From Misgurnus anguillicaudatus (Eukaryota; Chordata; Actinopteri; Cypriniformes; Cobitidae), in the NCBI RefSeq assembly GCF_027580225.2, contig NC_073356.2, positions 8,029,001 through 8,093,000 on the forward strand: a stretch of DNA of 64,000 nt, given 5' to 3'. The notes under the pieces were generated by a model that had not been told where the DNA came from, searched no databases, and saw nothing but the letters and a program-made list of their open reading frames with translations. Position numbers and translations under genes: made by a program. Of the stretch, positions 40,998-53,432 are shown piece after piece (the first letter of the stretch is position 1; each line of letters opens with the position of its first letter).

Positions 40998-43774
40998 CAA
41001 GGCTTTGAACCGCTTCACATAACGAAAACCAGAAACTTTTGATGTTTTGCAAGGAACAGAAACAAAACCAGAAACTTTCAAAAAATATATGTTCCGGAAC
41101 AGAACCATTTATTGAAAATAATGGTAACAGGTTAATACCGTTACTTTTTTCGTTCTTTGACAAGATTTCTGTGTAATATGACTCAGTGAAGTTCACTTCC
41201 GGTCGTCGCTGACTCAACAGATAAATGAGAAGCTTGCCACCAGCAAGTACAGTATTTCTCTCTCATTGCTTGCAGTGCCTCAACAGCGCGCACCCCCTCC
41301 CCTCATGCAGCGCCTCTTTCTCACATAACAGTGAAAAGTATTTTAACTCTGCGTTTCTCTGTGTACTTTCTTTTTTGCGTAAACGTCAACAGTCACAGAT
41401 GTTTTTGACAGAGAAGACGGCTGATCGAGTTCATCATGAGTGACTTAACAAAAGGTTAGCAGTACCACACATACTCGTTCTGGTGTGAGTCTGTGTCCGA
41501 GCTCTTCCCATACCTATGATACGGTATGCCCGTGCACGTGTTCTGTAGTAACAGCAACCATGTATTCTCTCATATTTCTGAATTTGCAACAAATTGTCTG
41601 AAAAAACTAAGGGCTCTAAAAAAGCGTTCATAACGCAACAACACTGATGAGAAGAGCAACATCAGTACAGCCTCAATGTAAATGTATGGTGATTTTGTCA
41701 GATGAGGGGGTGTTTTTAACAGCAGTTAAAGAAAGAGCTGATTAGATTAAACAAAGAGTTACTGGGTCATTACTGGGTTGTGTTTGGACACTATTTTATA
41801 GACAACAGAACAAATAATATGTAAAAATAGCATTCAGTTGTGTTAAAATGCAATATAATGTGACAGATTAAAGAGCAAAACACGACGCAATAATGCCACA
41901 TATATGCTAATCGGCGTGTGACGTCATCACCACCACCACAATCTCTCAAAATCCTGTTGGAAACCCTGAAGTAGCCTACTCAAGCCGAAGTCTCTAATGC
42001 TCAATCATAAGAGGTAAATATTGTAGGTTACCAAGTATCTCAAGATGTTTGTTTTTTAATACTAATTAGTGGTGTAACGGATCGCAGTTGATCCATGATC
42101 CATTCCGTACAGATCACGACGGTTCGGCTCGCATGTGATTCGCGGATTAATACACAAATTTAAATAGGGTGAAAGTTGATGATTTGCATGTGTTTCAAAG
42201 GCTTGCAAATGTTCACACTTAAGTGATTTTAAACAATTTAACAGCTAAAAGACACTAAAGTGAGCAATTTTCTGTAAGCACAGACGCACATGCGGTTAAA
42301 TGTGTCCGGTCCAATTTGTTTGGAATTCGTCCTCCGTCTGTGTGTGTGCACTCGTGTTTAAGCCTACATTCAACAAATGTAGGCATGTTAGAATTACAGT
42401 TATGCCACTTACATAATGTAGCCTTTTTTAATGTTTGATGACAAGATAGAGACTTAAAGGCGCTGTATGTAGTTTACAGCGGTCTCTAGTGGTGATGTTT
42501 CAGATTGCAACCAATAAGTTTACAAGCGCGTGCTCGAACTCATAAGCGACAGCCAGACTGAGATGTAACACACCGGAGAAAGCATCACACAACATGCTGG
42601 AAACTCAGGTAAACTCCCACCGCAACGTTTAATTGACAGCATTTAGCCTGTGTAATGTGGTATTACGTAGGTTCATTTACGGTAAGATAACGAAAACGGT
42701 TAGTGAACTACACTGAACAATTTCAGTATAACAGTAAAGCCCGGTATACACTGTGCTATTTTAAATAGTCCTTTAGGCTTGATGCTTGCCACACTGTGTG
42801 ATCAATATTGTAGTTAAGTCCATGTCACACTGTATAATCTCAGTTTCCATCAATGTCAGACTGTACGAGTTTAAAGACTTTTAAAAAGCGGACGCATGCA
42901 AACAAACGCATCCGCAGTTTTACGTCATCGATCGACGACGGCTGGGCGAACACACGCTAAAGCGAAGGCTAGCAAACCGAAACAACGAAACAAAACTAAA
43001 GCACATAATCGAAATATATTTGACATGCTTTGTAGTAATGTTAGCTTACCTGTCCAAAAGGATGAAAGCCAACTCAGGATCCGTTTTTATACCCAAAACA
43101 AAGCGGAGGTTTCTCCATAATTCAAGTGCCCTGCCAATGTTAATCCGTGTTTTTTTTTTAATCCGAAGTTGATCCGATTCACGTTTGGCCTTACGAGCTT
43201 CAGCAGATAGCTTTTTTTCTTCACAATATGTGGAGTTTTTGTTGGAGTCTGTGTTGTGCTGGGAGCAGGTCGTTTCAGTCTGTTATCAGACAGTGTCGTC
43301 GCTGTTGAGCACAAAGTCAGTAGACGAGGCGAGAGGCTCGGGAACGCGCATGCGGATGACTTCACTGGATTTCGCGCCAAATCCGACCCGGTACTTTCCC
43401 ATAAAAATAATAATATTTTTTTTCAGAGGTAATAGCCAAACCTGCAAAGTGGATAATTTTAATGTGAGTTTACAACCCATTCGCACACAGGCAATTGAAA
43501 AGGGATTAGTTTAAGTAGAAACGTTACGTACAGCACCTTTAAGGAAAATTATGTAGAATAATAATTTAAATAAAATGTCATAATGATCAGCCTACTTATT
43601 TATATGTCCCACAGCTGACATGGAACGTTATTAACCGGTTCGGGAACTTTATTTTTTTGTTCTAATTGGTTCAGGAACGTCAACTTTAAGGTTGAACCGA
43701 AAACCGGAAACGTTAAAATACTGTTACTGTTCAGAACGAACCAATTGGAAAAAAAATTCTGGTTCAAAGCCCTG
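40998..43774. mobile_element. 2.8-kb hAT element inside the TTAA foldback
   Basis: A perfect 8-bp duplication CTAGGCAG (40990-40997 and 43775-43782). Termini are CAAGGCTTTGAACC / complement CAGGGCTTTGAACCAG. Interior ORFs (for example 41225-41443) have no hAT motif, so it is non-autonomous or badly eroded. A TTAA element (42458-43538) is nested in it. TAGTGGTGTAACGGATCGC at 42068 may be the lone end of another hAT. Confidence 0.92.
42458..43538. mobile_element. TTAA element nested in the 40998-43774 hAT
   Basis: TTAA at 42454-42457 and 43539-43542. Termini are AAGGCGCTGTATGTAG and, complemented, AAGGTGCTGTACGTAA. The left subterminal GCGGTCTCTAGTGGTGATG...GATTGCAACC is shared with the element at 51736-53706, so they are one family. 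ORFs at 43185-43514 and on the minus strand at 43087-43380 have no known motif. Confidence 0.85.
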
Positions 43775-44019
43775 CTAGGCAGATATGGTTAGGAACTATA
43801 CTCTTATTCTGGCGTAATAATCAAGAACTTTGGTTATTTTTTTGGCGCGATGCTGGTGGTCTAGTCAGATTCAATGGATTGTGCTAAGCTATGCTAGAGG
43901 TGCTGGCGCAGACCCGGAGATCAGCTGAATGGATTTCAAAACGACAAGAATCAAATGTTTAACTCTAGGGGAGCTGGAAAATCAGCATATTTTTCAAAAA
44001 AAGTGGAATGTGCCTTTAA

Positions 44020-44615
44020 GCTCTGTCTGTGCATACGCTTATGGTGGGTATTTTTAAATTTAAGGTGGCAGTCCAGTCCAACACACTAAATCTAATAATC
44101 ATACAGCCTTTAAAGATCACTTCAAGAATAAAAACACACCGTTGGGTTTTGTTGTAAAAACATTACAAATTGAAAACAAAAGGCCAATAGGCTATATTAC
44201 TATACTATAAGCATAGACTTTCTTTAGTCCACATGAAGACGATTTACTGTACACACTCTTTTAGCCCACGTTGAAATCATTATTTGCAATGTACGTTATT
44301 AGTCTTTTAATGTTTGTTTCCTAACAATGCTGCGCTGCAACATTAACGGGATGTGTTAGATGGGGTGAAAGAAGCGCATTAAATTTAGGGTGGCTCCTCT
44401 CTGCCACTGGTCGTATGGACTATTTATGATACTTTCATTTATGTTTGAAACAACATGAGGATTTTTCATTTTTCACATGATTTTTTAATTATGTAAACTA
44501 TTCATTCAAGTCAGAATGTGCATTCCCAGCTTTGATAAAGATGAGATTATACAGGATAAAGGCACAATCCATTTTGATTCTTCATTCATTTGTGATTTTT
44601 GGAGGTTCTGTCACA
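44020..44615. other. Interval without a recognised gene
   Basis: AT-rich, no long open frame, no repeat I can name. Confidence 0.45.
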
Positions 44616-44619
44616 CACA

Positions 44620-44652
<33 letters not shown>

Positions 44653-44960
44653 TCTGGTTTCCTTGTTTTGTGGGGACATTCCATAGACGTAATGCATTTT
44701 ATACCGTACAAACTGTACGTATATTCTATTCCCCTTACCTACCCCATTCCCTAACCCCAACCATCGCAGAAACCCTTCTCCTACTTCACATTTTTAAGAT
44801 ACATCATTCTGTTTGATTTATAAGCTTGTTTCCTCATGGGGACATCAAAATGTCCCCACAAGGTCACAAAAATACTGTTATTCCAATCTTGTCCCCACAA
44901 CGTGATAATTACCAGGTACACACACAGATACACACACACACAGATACACACACACACACT
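44616..44960. repeat. CA-flanked dispersed repeat, inverted copy of 2771-3110
   Basis: A (CA)n tract, then ATTCTGGTTTCC...GTGGGGACATTCCATAGACG ... CGTGATAATTACCAGG, then (CA)n again. It is the reverse complement of the repeat near the start of the window, with point differences throughout. Confidence 0.85.
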
Positions 44961-45269
44961 TGATGTACACTGAATTGGTGGGCAGGGAAAAGAAAGCATC
45001 ACTTAGCATCACCATGGATTCATCATTACACATCTTATGGTGGTGTGTCAAGCGGCACCAGGAGTTAATAACACTGCCTCAGGAGACTCCAGATGTTCAG
45101 CAGTAGAGGAATACCCAGAGGACACACTTTCACTGCTGAGAGCTCTTTCATTGCTCAAGAGATTTAAACCCAACATGAAATCAACATTTAGCCCATTTTT
45201 CTCGTTTAGCTGTTTTATTGCCTTTATTTAAACTAAAATCTGTGCCTTCAAAATAACACAGCTTGCAAA

Positions 45270-45346
45270 CCAGCCTCTTAATTTACATTTATGCATTTGG
45301 AAGACTTACAGTGCATTGCATATGCATTTTTTATCGTCATGTGTGT
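45270..45346 (-). repeat. tRNA-derived SINE, split (other half 46950-47014)
   Basis: The piece TTACATTTATGCATTTGG...GACTTACAGTGCATTG is one half. The other half after 46950 (TCCCTGGGATCGATCTTGCG ... GCTCTACCACTGAGCTG) contains, on the minus strand, the tRNA A box (CTCAGTGGTAGAGCG) and B box (GATCGATCC). Together they match a common fish SINE. The split is by the foldback element at 45347-46949, with the shared 8-bp ATGTGTGT. Confidence 0.75.
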
Positions 45347-46949
45347 ATTGTTAAGCCGTTTTAACTTTTATTAGTTGTGTTCTTGATATCAACAATTCAA
45401 TTTTCACTAGTTAAAATTTTAATTCTTGACATCAGATATAACATTTCTACTAGTATCAATGGGAATTCTTAGTATCAACAATTCAATTCTTGATATCTGT
45501 AATTGTATTTTCACTAGTGCAATATCACCATAGGCTGCCATTCAAATTCAATTCTTGATATTAAGAATTACATTTCCACTAGTAACAATAGCTACGTTTA
45601 CATGGACACATTTTACCTCCATCGGATTAAAATCCTTCCGATTAATAAATCCTATCATAGCGTTTACATGAACACTTAATAATGTGATCGGATTGATGTG
45701 CGTGTTTATATGACACAAGATTTACATCAGATTTGATCATTTGACATGCGCACATTGCACAAATATAGTTTCACGCTGTTTCAAGATTTGCTTTGTGCCT
45801 CAGCTGATTATAAAGCAGCAGCAAAAACACCCATTCACGTGTGCCCAAAAAGCGTATTTTACTTCACGCAGACCGTTCGCGAGAGCGAGTCCAAACACAC
45901 GCGTTTGTGGATCAGAGTATAAATCATGTACTGACCGGACAACGCTGTCTTGTATCACTTTATGGGGAATTGGAAGGATAATAGGAACAAGATTAACAAG
46001 ACAATCACTTCTTGTGACTTCCTTCAACAAAACAAACTCAAATATTTGCGTCACATGTCATTACGGCAATCTACGTCATTGCACGTGTGAATATGCTCAA
46101 CACTCCCGTCCTGCAGGTGGCGGAAATGCGCCTTTCAGTGGGTTTACCAACCGCCATTAAAAGAAAAGAAGATGGCACATGCGCAGAGCGTCCCAGTTTC
46201 AGTTATCCATCCGATCAAGTGTATACATGTTTTTTTGAGCGGATTACAAAAGGTTTAAACCACCCCTAACAAGCGGATTAGATTTTTAATCAGATTGGCA
46301 CTTTTTAGTCCGATTGAGGTGTTTACATGGAGCATTTTTATTCAGATTGATCATTTAAACGGATTACAAATGTCCATGTAAACGCAGCTAATGTTAATTC
46401 TTGATATCAACAATTCAATTACTGATATCAAGATTTAAATTATTGATATCAACAATCGAGTTCTTATCAACAATTCAATTGTTACTAGTTAAAATGTTAA
46501 TTCTTGATATCAATAATTTGATTGTCACTAGTAACAATGTTAATTTCTGTTATCTGAATTGTATTTCTGATATCAATATAATTTCAGATATCTAAAATTG
46601 CTTTCTTACTAGTAACAATCCCATTCATGATATCAGAAATTAAACTTGTCACTAGTGACAATCGAATTATTGATATCAAGAATTAACATTTTAACTAGTA
46701 ACAATGGAATTCTTGATATCAACAATTGAATTTGAATGGCAGCCTATGGTGACATTTCACTAGTGAAAATACAATTACAGATATCAAGAATTGAATTGTT
46801 GATATCAAGAATTGAAATGTTGATATCAAGAATTGAATTGTTGATATCAAGAATTAAATTGCTGATATCAAGAATTAACATTGTAACTAGTGAAAATTGA
46901 ATTGTTGATATCAAGAACACAACGAATACAAGTTAAAACGGCTTGCCAT
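45347..46949. mobile_element. Foldback element made of GATATC/ACTAGT sub-repeats
   Basis: Flanked by the perfect 8-bp duplication ATGTGTGT (45339-45346 and 46950-46957). The ends share AAGCCGTTTTAACTT in inverted orientation. Both arms are dense arrays of a ~22-bp unit, CTTGATATCAACAATTCAAT and variants, punctuated by ACTAGT. GATATC occurs about 20 times. A unique inner block ACCATAGGCTGCCATTCAAA appears once per arm (45529-45550 and, inverted, 46733-46752). An unrelated 800-bp element interrupts it (45590-46389). No coding capacity. Confidence 0.88.
45590..46389. mobile_element. 800-bp DNA transposon with AGCTRCGTTTACATGGACA ends
   Basis: Left AGCTACGTTTACATGGACA and, complemented right, AGCTGCGTTTACATGGACA form a 19-bp inverted repeat with one mismatch. 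Subterminal ATCGGATTAAAAT/CCGATTA words occur at both ends. Flanks share only AAT, compatible with a 3-bp target as in Harbinger. Interior ORFs (45741-46160) have no transposase motif. Confidence 0.8.
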
Positions 46950-47022
46950 ATGTGTGTCCCTGGGATCGATCTTGCGACATTTTGTGCTGCTAACGCTCTA
47001 CCACTGAGCTGTAATGCTCTAC

Positions 47023-47917
47023 CAGGGGCGGAGTGGGACCCAAAAATCTACCGGGAAATTTCATAGACCACCAGCCCTCTGTGGTCAAAAAAAGAAAAAA
47101 GAAAATGGTTCGCTGTAAATAAGCAAATGCTGAAATCTAAAATTACAATAAAATGACTGCAAAACAACATGAAATACCAATTGTAATAATTATTATTTAA
47201 AAGATCTTAAAGTCAACAGTTCCCTAGTTTTAGGTAAGCTAAAGCTTACTTTGGTTGCAAAGCAGTTGCTTACAAAATTATTAAGCTTGTTTGGAGAGAG
47301 ATATTTTATGTGACAAAATATCAGTCATCGTGTGATAACGAAAATATAATGAGGCTTAAATTAACTAACGTGTTCTGAGCAGGTGTTGTCAGTGAACAGG
47401 CTGTAAACTGTTGGCTAAGTTACAGACACTCGTGAAAAACTGTTGCTGATTATCTGGGAAACAACAGCAGTCAAGTTGTCATTGTTTGTGTCAAAGTTGT
47501 GCATTTGTTGTAAAATTAAAACACGAGATCAGACTTACTCTGTGCTGCTCAAAGTAATGCTCGGAGCTCCATTCCTCTGTGGGTATGCGAGGCTATGCTT
47601 TATTGGTTGTTGCGTTAAATCTTACCCAGATACAACAGTCCTATTTTCTGATTGGCTATTGTGTAGCCTCTTTCCTTATTTTTTGATTGGCTGATAGAAC
47701 TCCAGGGGAGACGGGCTTGATAGAGAGAGCGGTGCGGCCAGATACATTTTGAGCGTTGAAGCATATTAAATATATGATAAATAGGTTTTAGTGTGGCCGT
47801 AGTGCATGACTAAAGACTGAAAGCACGGCTATTATCAGATCAGCCCTCGCAGCCTTAAAAGACTACCGGCCCACCGGGAAAAGTCCCGACTCTCCCCCGA
47901 TTGCCACTCCACCACTG
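47023..47917. mobile_element. 895-bp hAT element
   Basis: A perfect 8-bp duplication TGCTCTAC (47015-47022 and 47918-47925). Termini are CAGGGGCGGAGTGGGACCC / complement CAGTGGTGGAGTGGCAATCG. Both subterminal regions contain ACCGGGAAA/CCCACCGGGAAAA. The target lies in the SINE tail. The ORF at 47443-47694 has no known motif. Confidence 0.92.
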
Positions 47918-48074
47918 TGCTCTACGGTTTAACGCATGAGAGCCTATAACTAGGGTTGCCAACTTTAGCAAAGGAAAATAAGGGACCATCTTGGATCTTT
48001 AAATAAAAATAAGGGACACTCAAAATATCTGTACTGCACAATGTAGTGTATTTCATTTCAGCATCTGTAGTTAA

Positions 48075-48546
48075 CTCATTCTCTGCCAGCCATTTTTTGA
48101 AAAGTTGTCCACCAGCATTTTTTGTGATTTTCACAAATGCCTTCCAGGAAAATTTTCTTCTAAAAATATATAAACATAAAAATATATCAAATAAAAGAAC
48201 AAACCCTCTGCTTTCAAACAAACAATAAACAAACAAACAAAATAGGGAAAAAAGTTTCATCCTATCTATATTTTTTTTCTCTGCTTATAAACTCTTAAAT
48301 ATGGGTATTTTTCTTTAAAAGTAATTTTTTTAGCAAAAAGCTGAAAATAATTGCATTTTTGTGAAGGATTTTTGTTAGAGATCAGATTCAGAACAATTAT
48401 CAAAACATACACAGAGTTTAAAATTAGTAAATAAAACTTTTGCTTCAGTTTTTTTCATAAATTGGGTTAGTGCAGATTAACATAAACATTTTTATGTAAA
48501 TTTTTCTCTTAATTGACAAGATAACTTGACAATGGTGGGATAAGAG
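48075..48546. mobile_element. TTAA-flanked MITE
   Basis: TTAA at 48071-48074 and 48547-48550. The left end CTCATTCTCTGCCAGCCATT and complemented right end CTCTTATCCCACCATTGTC are diverged relatives. The interior (ACAAATGCCTTCCAGGAAAA, TATAAACATAAAAATATATC) matches in places the element at 55448-55938, read inverted. CTAGGGTTGCCAACTTTAGC at 47950 is the probable end of another element whose partner I could not fix. Confidence 0.65.
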
Positions 48547-48640
48547 TTAAGTACATAAAAATAAACATGTTTTTGCCTGTATGAAATATTAAAAATTAAT
48601 TTCAGATGTAAACATTTGTTTTGCTTAACCTAGCGTATAA

Positions 48641-49461
48641 TAGTGCTCTGTTTAAAATATCGATACGATGATACATCGTCATGGACGCCTGACGATGCGC
48701 ACATCGATACAGCACCTTCCGTATCGATTCGGATGCACTTTTGAAAGTAACGTGACGAATTGCTTTTGATCCGTGAACCATATGGAAAGGACGCATGTGT
48801 CCCGCGGAGTACGTAGAGTTAAAGGTAGCGGGGTATAGTTTCCCTTTGCGTGTCTGCATAGTGAGCCGCGTACTCGCGCTCTCTGTCTCGTGCACGCATT
48901 TAAGTCAATGAGTTCAGTATGAAAGCGCAGATATCTTAGCCTATACTACTGCAAAGGGCTTTATTAGCCACACTTTTATAAAACAGTACTAACGCATTTG
49001 AGAAGAAACACGACAAAGAATTGCATGTGAAAAGTGAACGTCTAGAGAAGAGATAAAGAGCTACTTCAAACTATAGCTGTCACATTAATAATCTGATTTC
49101 TATTAAATAGTATTAACTCGGACTGCATGTTAATAGATATATTCATAGATGTAGAATAATGAGAGACTAGAGTAAGGCACCATCTTTGTAAAACTGCTTT
49201 TAAAAAAACACAAGTTAAGTACTAACTCTGGGATTTTAAGTATTTCTAATAGCTAATAAATTAATGGAAAACACACAACTGTTACAACACTGCTTATTCA
49301 ATGTACAATAAACGGATAATAATAAAAAATAATAATAATGTTACTAAATTCTGATCAAAAATGTAATTCAAAACAGTCTTGTATCGTGATGTGCATCGTA
49401 TCGGAGCCCTTGTATCGGGATACGTATCGTATCGGGGAATTGTTGGCAATACACAGCCCTA
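48641..49461. mobile_element. hAT element with ATCGATACGAT subterminal repeats
   Basis: Flanks GCGTATAA (48633-48640) / CTGTATAA (49462-49469) agree at 6 of 8 positions. Termini TAGTGCTCTGT and, complemented, TAGGGCTGTGTATTG are diverged. Next to both ends are multiple ATCGATACG/CGTATCGGA words, the usual subterminal clustering. The minus-strand ORF at 48602-48895 is not recognisable. Confidence 0.7.
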
Positions 49462-49469
49462 CTGTATAA

Positions 49470-50583
49470 CCTAACATAATTTTGACATTCGAAACTGTAC
49501 CCTACCATATCAGCCTCTGGTAATGTGGTGGCGGGTGATACGAAAAATAAAGAAATAAAGAAATTGCTTCTGGCTGTCGGTCACTTTGTCAGAAACATTA
49601 AGTATTATTTGTGTTTAAACAAAAGCACAACTAGCGCCACCTCAGTTTTCAAATGTATATTGCATGAAACACACGCACCAAGGATTAATTAAACAAACAG
49701 GTTAACTGTTAACAACCTAGTGCTTACCGGTTCTTCCAGACGTGAGGCACATAGTATATAACAGCATCCCTCAGGCCTGTGCTTTCCAAAGTTGCCAGGG
49801 TATGTGCCACATGCTGTTTTGGCTTAATTTTCTTCACAACTTCATGTGTTGTTAAATCTCACCGTGCCCCGCAGGTCTCCCGGAAAATTTTTTGAACACC
49901 CACTCCCAACCGCAGCAAAGGTGAAACTGCCCGCTCCCGCAAAATTTGCGTTGGAACCCCTTCGGAGCCCCAACCTAATGGAGTCCTCTATCACTAACTA
50001 AATCATGGCTTACAGAAAAAATGGCTTACAGAAAAATCTCTTTTGCAATTTGCCATATACATATTTTCCGGACTTCACCAAGCCATGGTGTCCCACTGTT
50101 TTATATTTCTGTAAACTTTTTTCTTTTACAAGGGCTACTATTAACATTTGCCCTCATGAGCTACTCGTAAAGTTAAACTTCCTGCCTCTGTCAGCTAGCA
50201 TCGCAGCCTGGATGATCCAGGTAACGTAGCAGCAACCAATGATGGAGAGCTGTCACGATGATTTGGCAATTATTAACATGCTAATAAATTAGCAATAGTG
50301 TGTCTCAGTCATTTTAATAAAATCAGACAAGATTCGTAGGAAAAAATATAAAAAATGTCTTTCATATATATGGGCATACAGGCAAAAACATTTTTGTGAA
50401 AAGTCTAAAGGCCACCAAACTCCAACAAACAAATTTATTCTAAATTACGTTTCGTTGGATCGGTGTGAATTGGTTTTATCTTCTGATAGCTCCTGAAAAT
50501 GCAAGAAGCCCCAGTCTCCCCTACTGGCTTTTTAATGAATTACAAGTGAAAAATTATGGAGTGAATACAGTCTCAAAACCTCC
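49470..50583. other. Long interval without a recognised gene
   Basis: No motif-bearing frame. TGCTTTCCAAAGTTGCCAGGG near 49782 may pair with CTAGGGTTGCCAACTTTAGC at 47950 as ends of an older element spanning 47.95-49.8 kb, but the match is poor. Confidence 0.4.
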
Positions 50584-50870
50584 CACAAATGCACACAATA
50601 AATCCAAACACACACACGGTAATTCACAAATGCACACAATAAATCCAGACGTGCGCACGGTAATTTACAAATACACACAATAAATCCAGATGCGCGCACG
50701 GTAACTCAAATGCGCACAAGAGATCCACATGCGCGAACGAGACTTTACAAATGCTTGTGAGAGACCCACATATTGCAATCCACAAATGCAAGCGAGAAAT
50801 CCACACGCTGTGATCCACAAATGCATGCGAAAGATCCACACGATCTGCTCCACAAATACACGCATCAGAA
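50584..50870. repeat. Minisatellite, ~44-bp unit, about 6-7 copies
   Basis: Units begin ACAAATGCACACAATAAATC and continue with CACRCGGTAAYTC or diverged forms. Copies become less alike from left to right. The ORFs on both strands here (for example 50624-50902) are repeat translations with periodic HLWI-like motifs. Confidence 0.8.
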
Positions 50871-51847
50871 TGCACAGTTCTGTGCCTTTGGTCACAACAC
50901 AATACACAAATAATTTATATGTACCTGTAACTGTTGCTGCCAAATCTTCTTCTTCTTCGGTTTTATTGGCGGTTGGCAAACCAGCTTAAAGGTGTATTAC
51001 CGCCACCTAGTGGACTGGAGTGTGAGCAGCAGATGATAACACGTTAACTTAGCCAATTATAATCTATTAGTTAACCCAGTAGTTTTTTAAGATAAATAAT
51101 TATATTATCAATACTTTTATATTTTGTTTTCCCAATAAATGTTCAAACGAAGCAGTTCTGTGCCCTAGTGAGACCCAATGTGCAGTACAGTGTCTTCCTC
51201 AAGAGGGCACTAATCAGTCGTGTATATATGTAAAATTACAAAAGTCACATGAAGAGAGAGAAAATGCAATGTTCGCAGATAAGTTTGCACCTTTATTAGA
51301 CCATTTTGTTATATTAAGTGTATTAAACGTTTTGTTCAGTCTGAACTTTTATATTAATATGATTTAACATGGACTAGCCTTAGCCTGAAATAAATGTAAG
51401 GTGTCCAAACTGAAAACAACCTGCAATTACATCTCTTAAAATACATCAGTGTCTCAAAATGCACACAAGTAATGTTTTAAGTAAGGCATGTTTGTTAAAT
51501 ATTTCATAATTAAGCCTAAAGCTTAAGCTAATCCCTGTCTGGGAAAACACCCCTTAGCCTCAGTGAGCAAGCAATAGGTGACTGTGGCTAGGATGGAGCC
51601 ACTCCAAGACGTGTATTAGCAGTGGTGTATTAAACAGTTAAAGCATAATGAACAGTTAGAAATGTAGAATTGTTGATGAGAAACGAAGTATTAATACAGT
51701 ACATAAGTTAAACAATTATTGACAAACCAATTTAAATGTGCAGTGTGTAGATTTTAGCGGCATCTAGCAGTGAGATTGTGAATTGCAACCACTGGCTCAG
51801 TCCACCATTCACCGAAACGCATAGAGAAGCTACAGTAGCCGCCAAAG

Positions 51848-53432
51848 CAAGGTTATTTTCGTAAACGAAAACTGAAACTAAGACTAAAACTATCAGCTAA
51901 AAAACATTTTCGTTAACTGAAATAAAATTAAAAATTCATAATAAATGAAAAACTAAAACTAAACGAAACGAGTAACAGTTATTGAAAAACTAACTGAAAT
52001 AAAATAATAATTATCAAAAATAAGTATTCGTTTTCGTAATTAATAAGCTCTCATCCCGTGGCGGAAAATCTGAACAGGCTTTATAATAGACCCCTTAATC
52101 GCCTACGTCACTGTGACGTCACCGCTCTAGCTGGAGGCTAGTGATGGGCAGTCCGGCTCTTTCCATTGATTCGGCTCTTTCGGCTCAAGCGCTGGCTCTA
52201 CATTTTAGTGATGGCAGTCCGGCTCTTTTCATAGATTCGGCTCTTCTGGCTCGGCTCCCTTAGAAGAGCCGGCTCCCCTGCATGCGTCTGAAGATTCGGC
52301 TCTGCTCGTTCGCTACAAAGAATCAGCTCTTAGAGCCGCTCGTTCGCGAACGACCCATCACTACTGGAGGCAAAACATGAAGAAATCATAGCAGCAGGCG
52401 CGCTAAAAGTTTGAGGTTTTGACTTTAAATTGACGTCCTCTTGTGTTTTTGGCTGTCAAAATAGAAGTAACAGCACTTTTCATTCAAAACTAAAGTTTTA
52501 CCGGATCCCGGCAGACATTCCTTCACAGAAATAAAGAAGACAATTGTGGTTGAATGGACGGAGACGATCGCAAATAATGCTCGTGTTTGCAGTGCGGACT
52601 TCATATCAGGTAAAATAATCTATCATATGTATTGGTCTTATCTAGTACAAATCAGAAAGTTTCTGTTTTATAGGTGATGATAAGTCAACCGTCAGTGCAC
52701 TAACTAGCTTAAATGTTAAACAAACAAACAGCGATAGATGTGTTTGCCATCCTTTGAATGATCTCTTAAAATAATCCCCATTGTTAATCATAGTTACCCC
52801 AGCGATAGGTTACATTAGACAATAAGCCTTGACAAAATCCCCCAAACCAGCCGAAAATACTTTATATGTAGGAAATATCCAAAACCTGGTTAAAATGTTT
52901 CCAATGAGAACAAGATACAAAAACGAACTGTTACAGAGTTAATTTAATAAAAATAGCTGTCACGCAGAGTCAGTAACTTTACATATTCGGACAGTTCCGA
53001 ACCTTCTTCTGCATCTATGTTTAATAAATCCCTCCTAAAACGTCCAAGCATACGCTTGTCAGCATTGCGTCCGCGCCTCTTTTTGCCTCCAACTAATCCC
53101 CACCCACCCGGAGACGTTGCAATGTTTACAAACTTTTAAGGAGTCTTTACTTGTAGATGGCGCTTTATGCATGTGAGGTTAGCTGAGGCTGACAGCAACA
53201 TCAGTTAACTGAGATAAATATGTCAGTCTAGCTGCTGTTAGCTGCTAAACTATAATTACTAAAACTATAACTGAAATGAAATAAAATAAAAACTAAATAG
53301 AAATGTGCTTGCAAAATAAAAACTAAACTAAAACTAACAAAACCATTCATGAAACTAACTAAAACTAAACTTACATTTAAAGCAAAATGGAAAACGATAC
53401 TAAAATAAAAAAGCAAAACTATAATAACCTTG
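51848..53432. mobile_element. hAT element, CAAGGTTATTWT termini, third level of nest
   Basis: A perfect 8-bp duplication CGCCAAAG (51840-51847 and 53433-53440). Termini are CAAGGTTATTTTCGT / complement CAAGGTTATTATAGTTTTGC. Subterminal regions on both sides are runs of ACTAAAACTAAA-type words. No transposase motif. Contains a MITE at 52139-52363. Confidence 0.93.
52139..52363. mobile_element. 225-bp hAT MITE, fourth level of nest
   Basis: A perfect 8-bp duplication CTGGAGGC (52131-52138 and 52364-52371). Termini are TAGTGATGGGCAG / complement TAGTGATGGGTCG. The interior is repeated GGCTCTT/GATTCGGCTC motifs in both orientations, so it folds extensively. Confidence 0.95.

Larger units (their letters stand above)
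40720..44015. mobile_element. TTAA foldback element with ~250-bp arms
   Basis: TTAA at 40716-40719 and 44016-44019. Arms 40720-40990 and 43775-44015 are inverted copies: AAGGGACATTCCACTTTTTT / AAGGCACATTCCACTTTTTT, CCATTCAGCTGATCTCCGGG, TAGCATAGCTTAGCACAATC. A hAT element sits between the arms at 40998-43774. Nothing coding is apparent. Confidence 0.9.

Noticed and set aside
50584..50870. CRISPR-like array
   Set aside because: Units are contiguous and diverge gradually, with no unique spacers; this is an ordinary minisatellite in a vertebrate-type genome.
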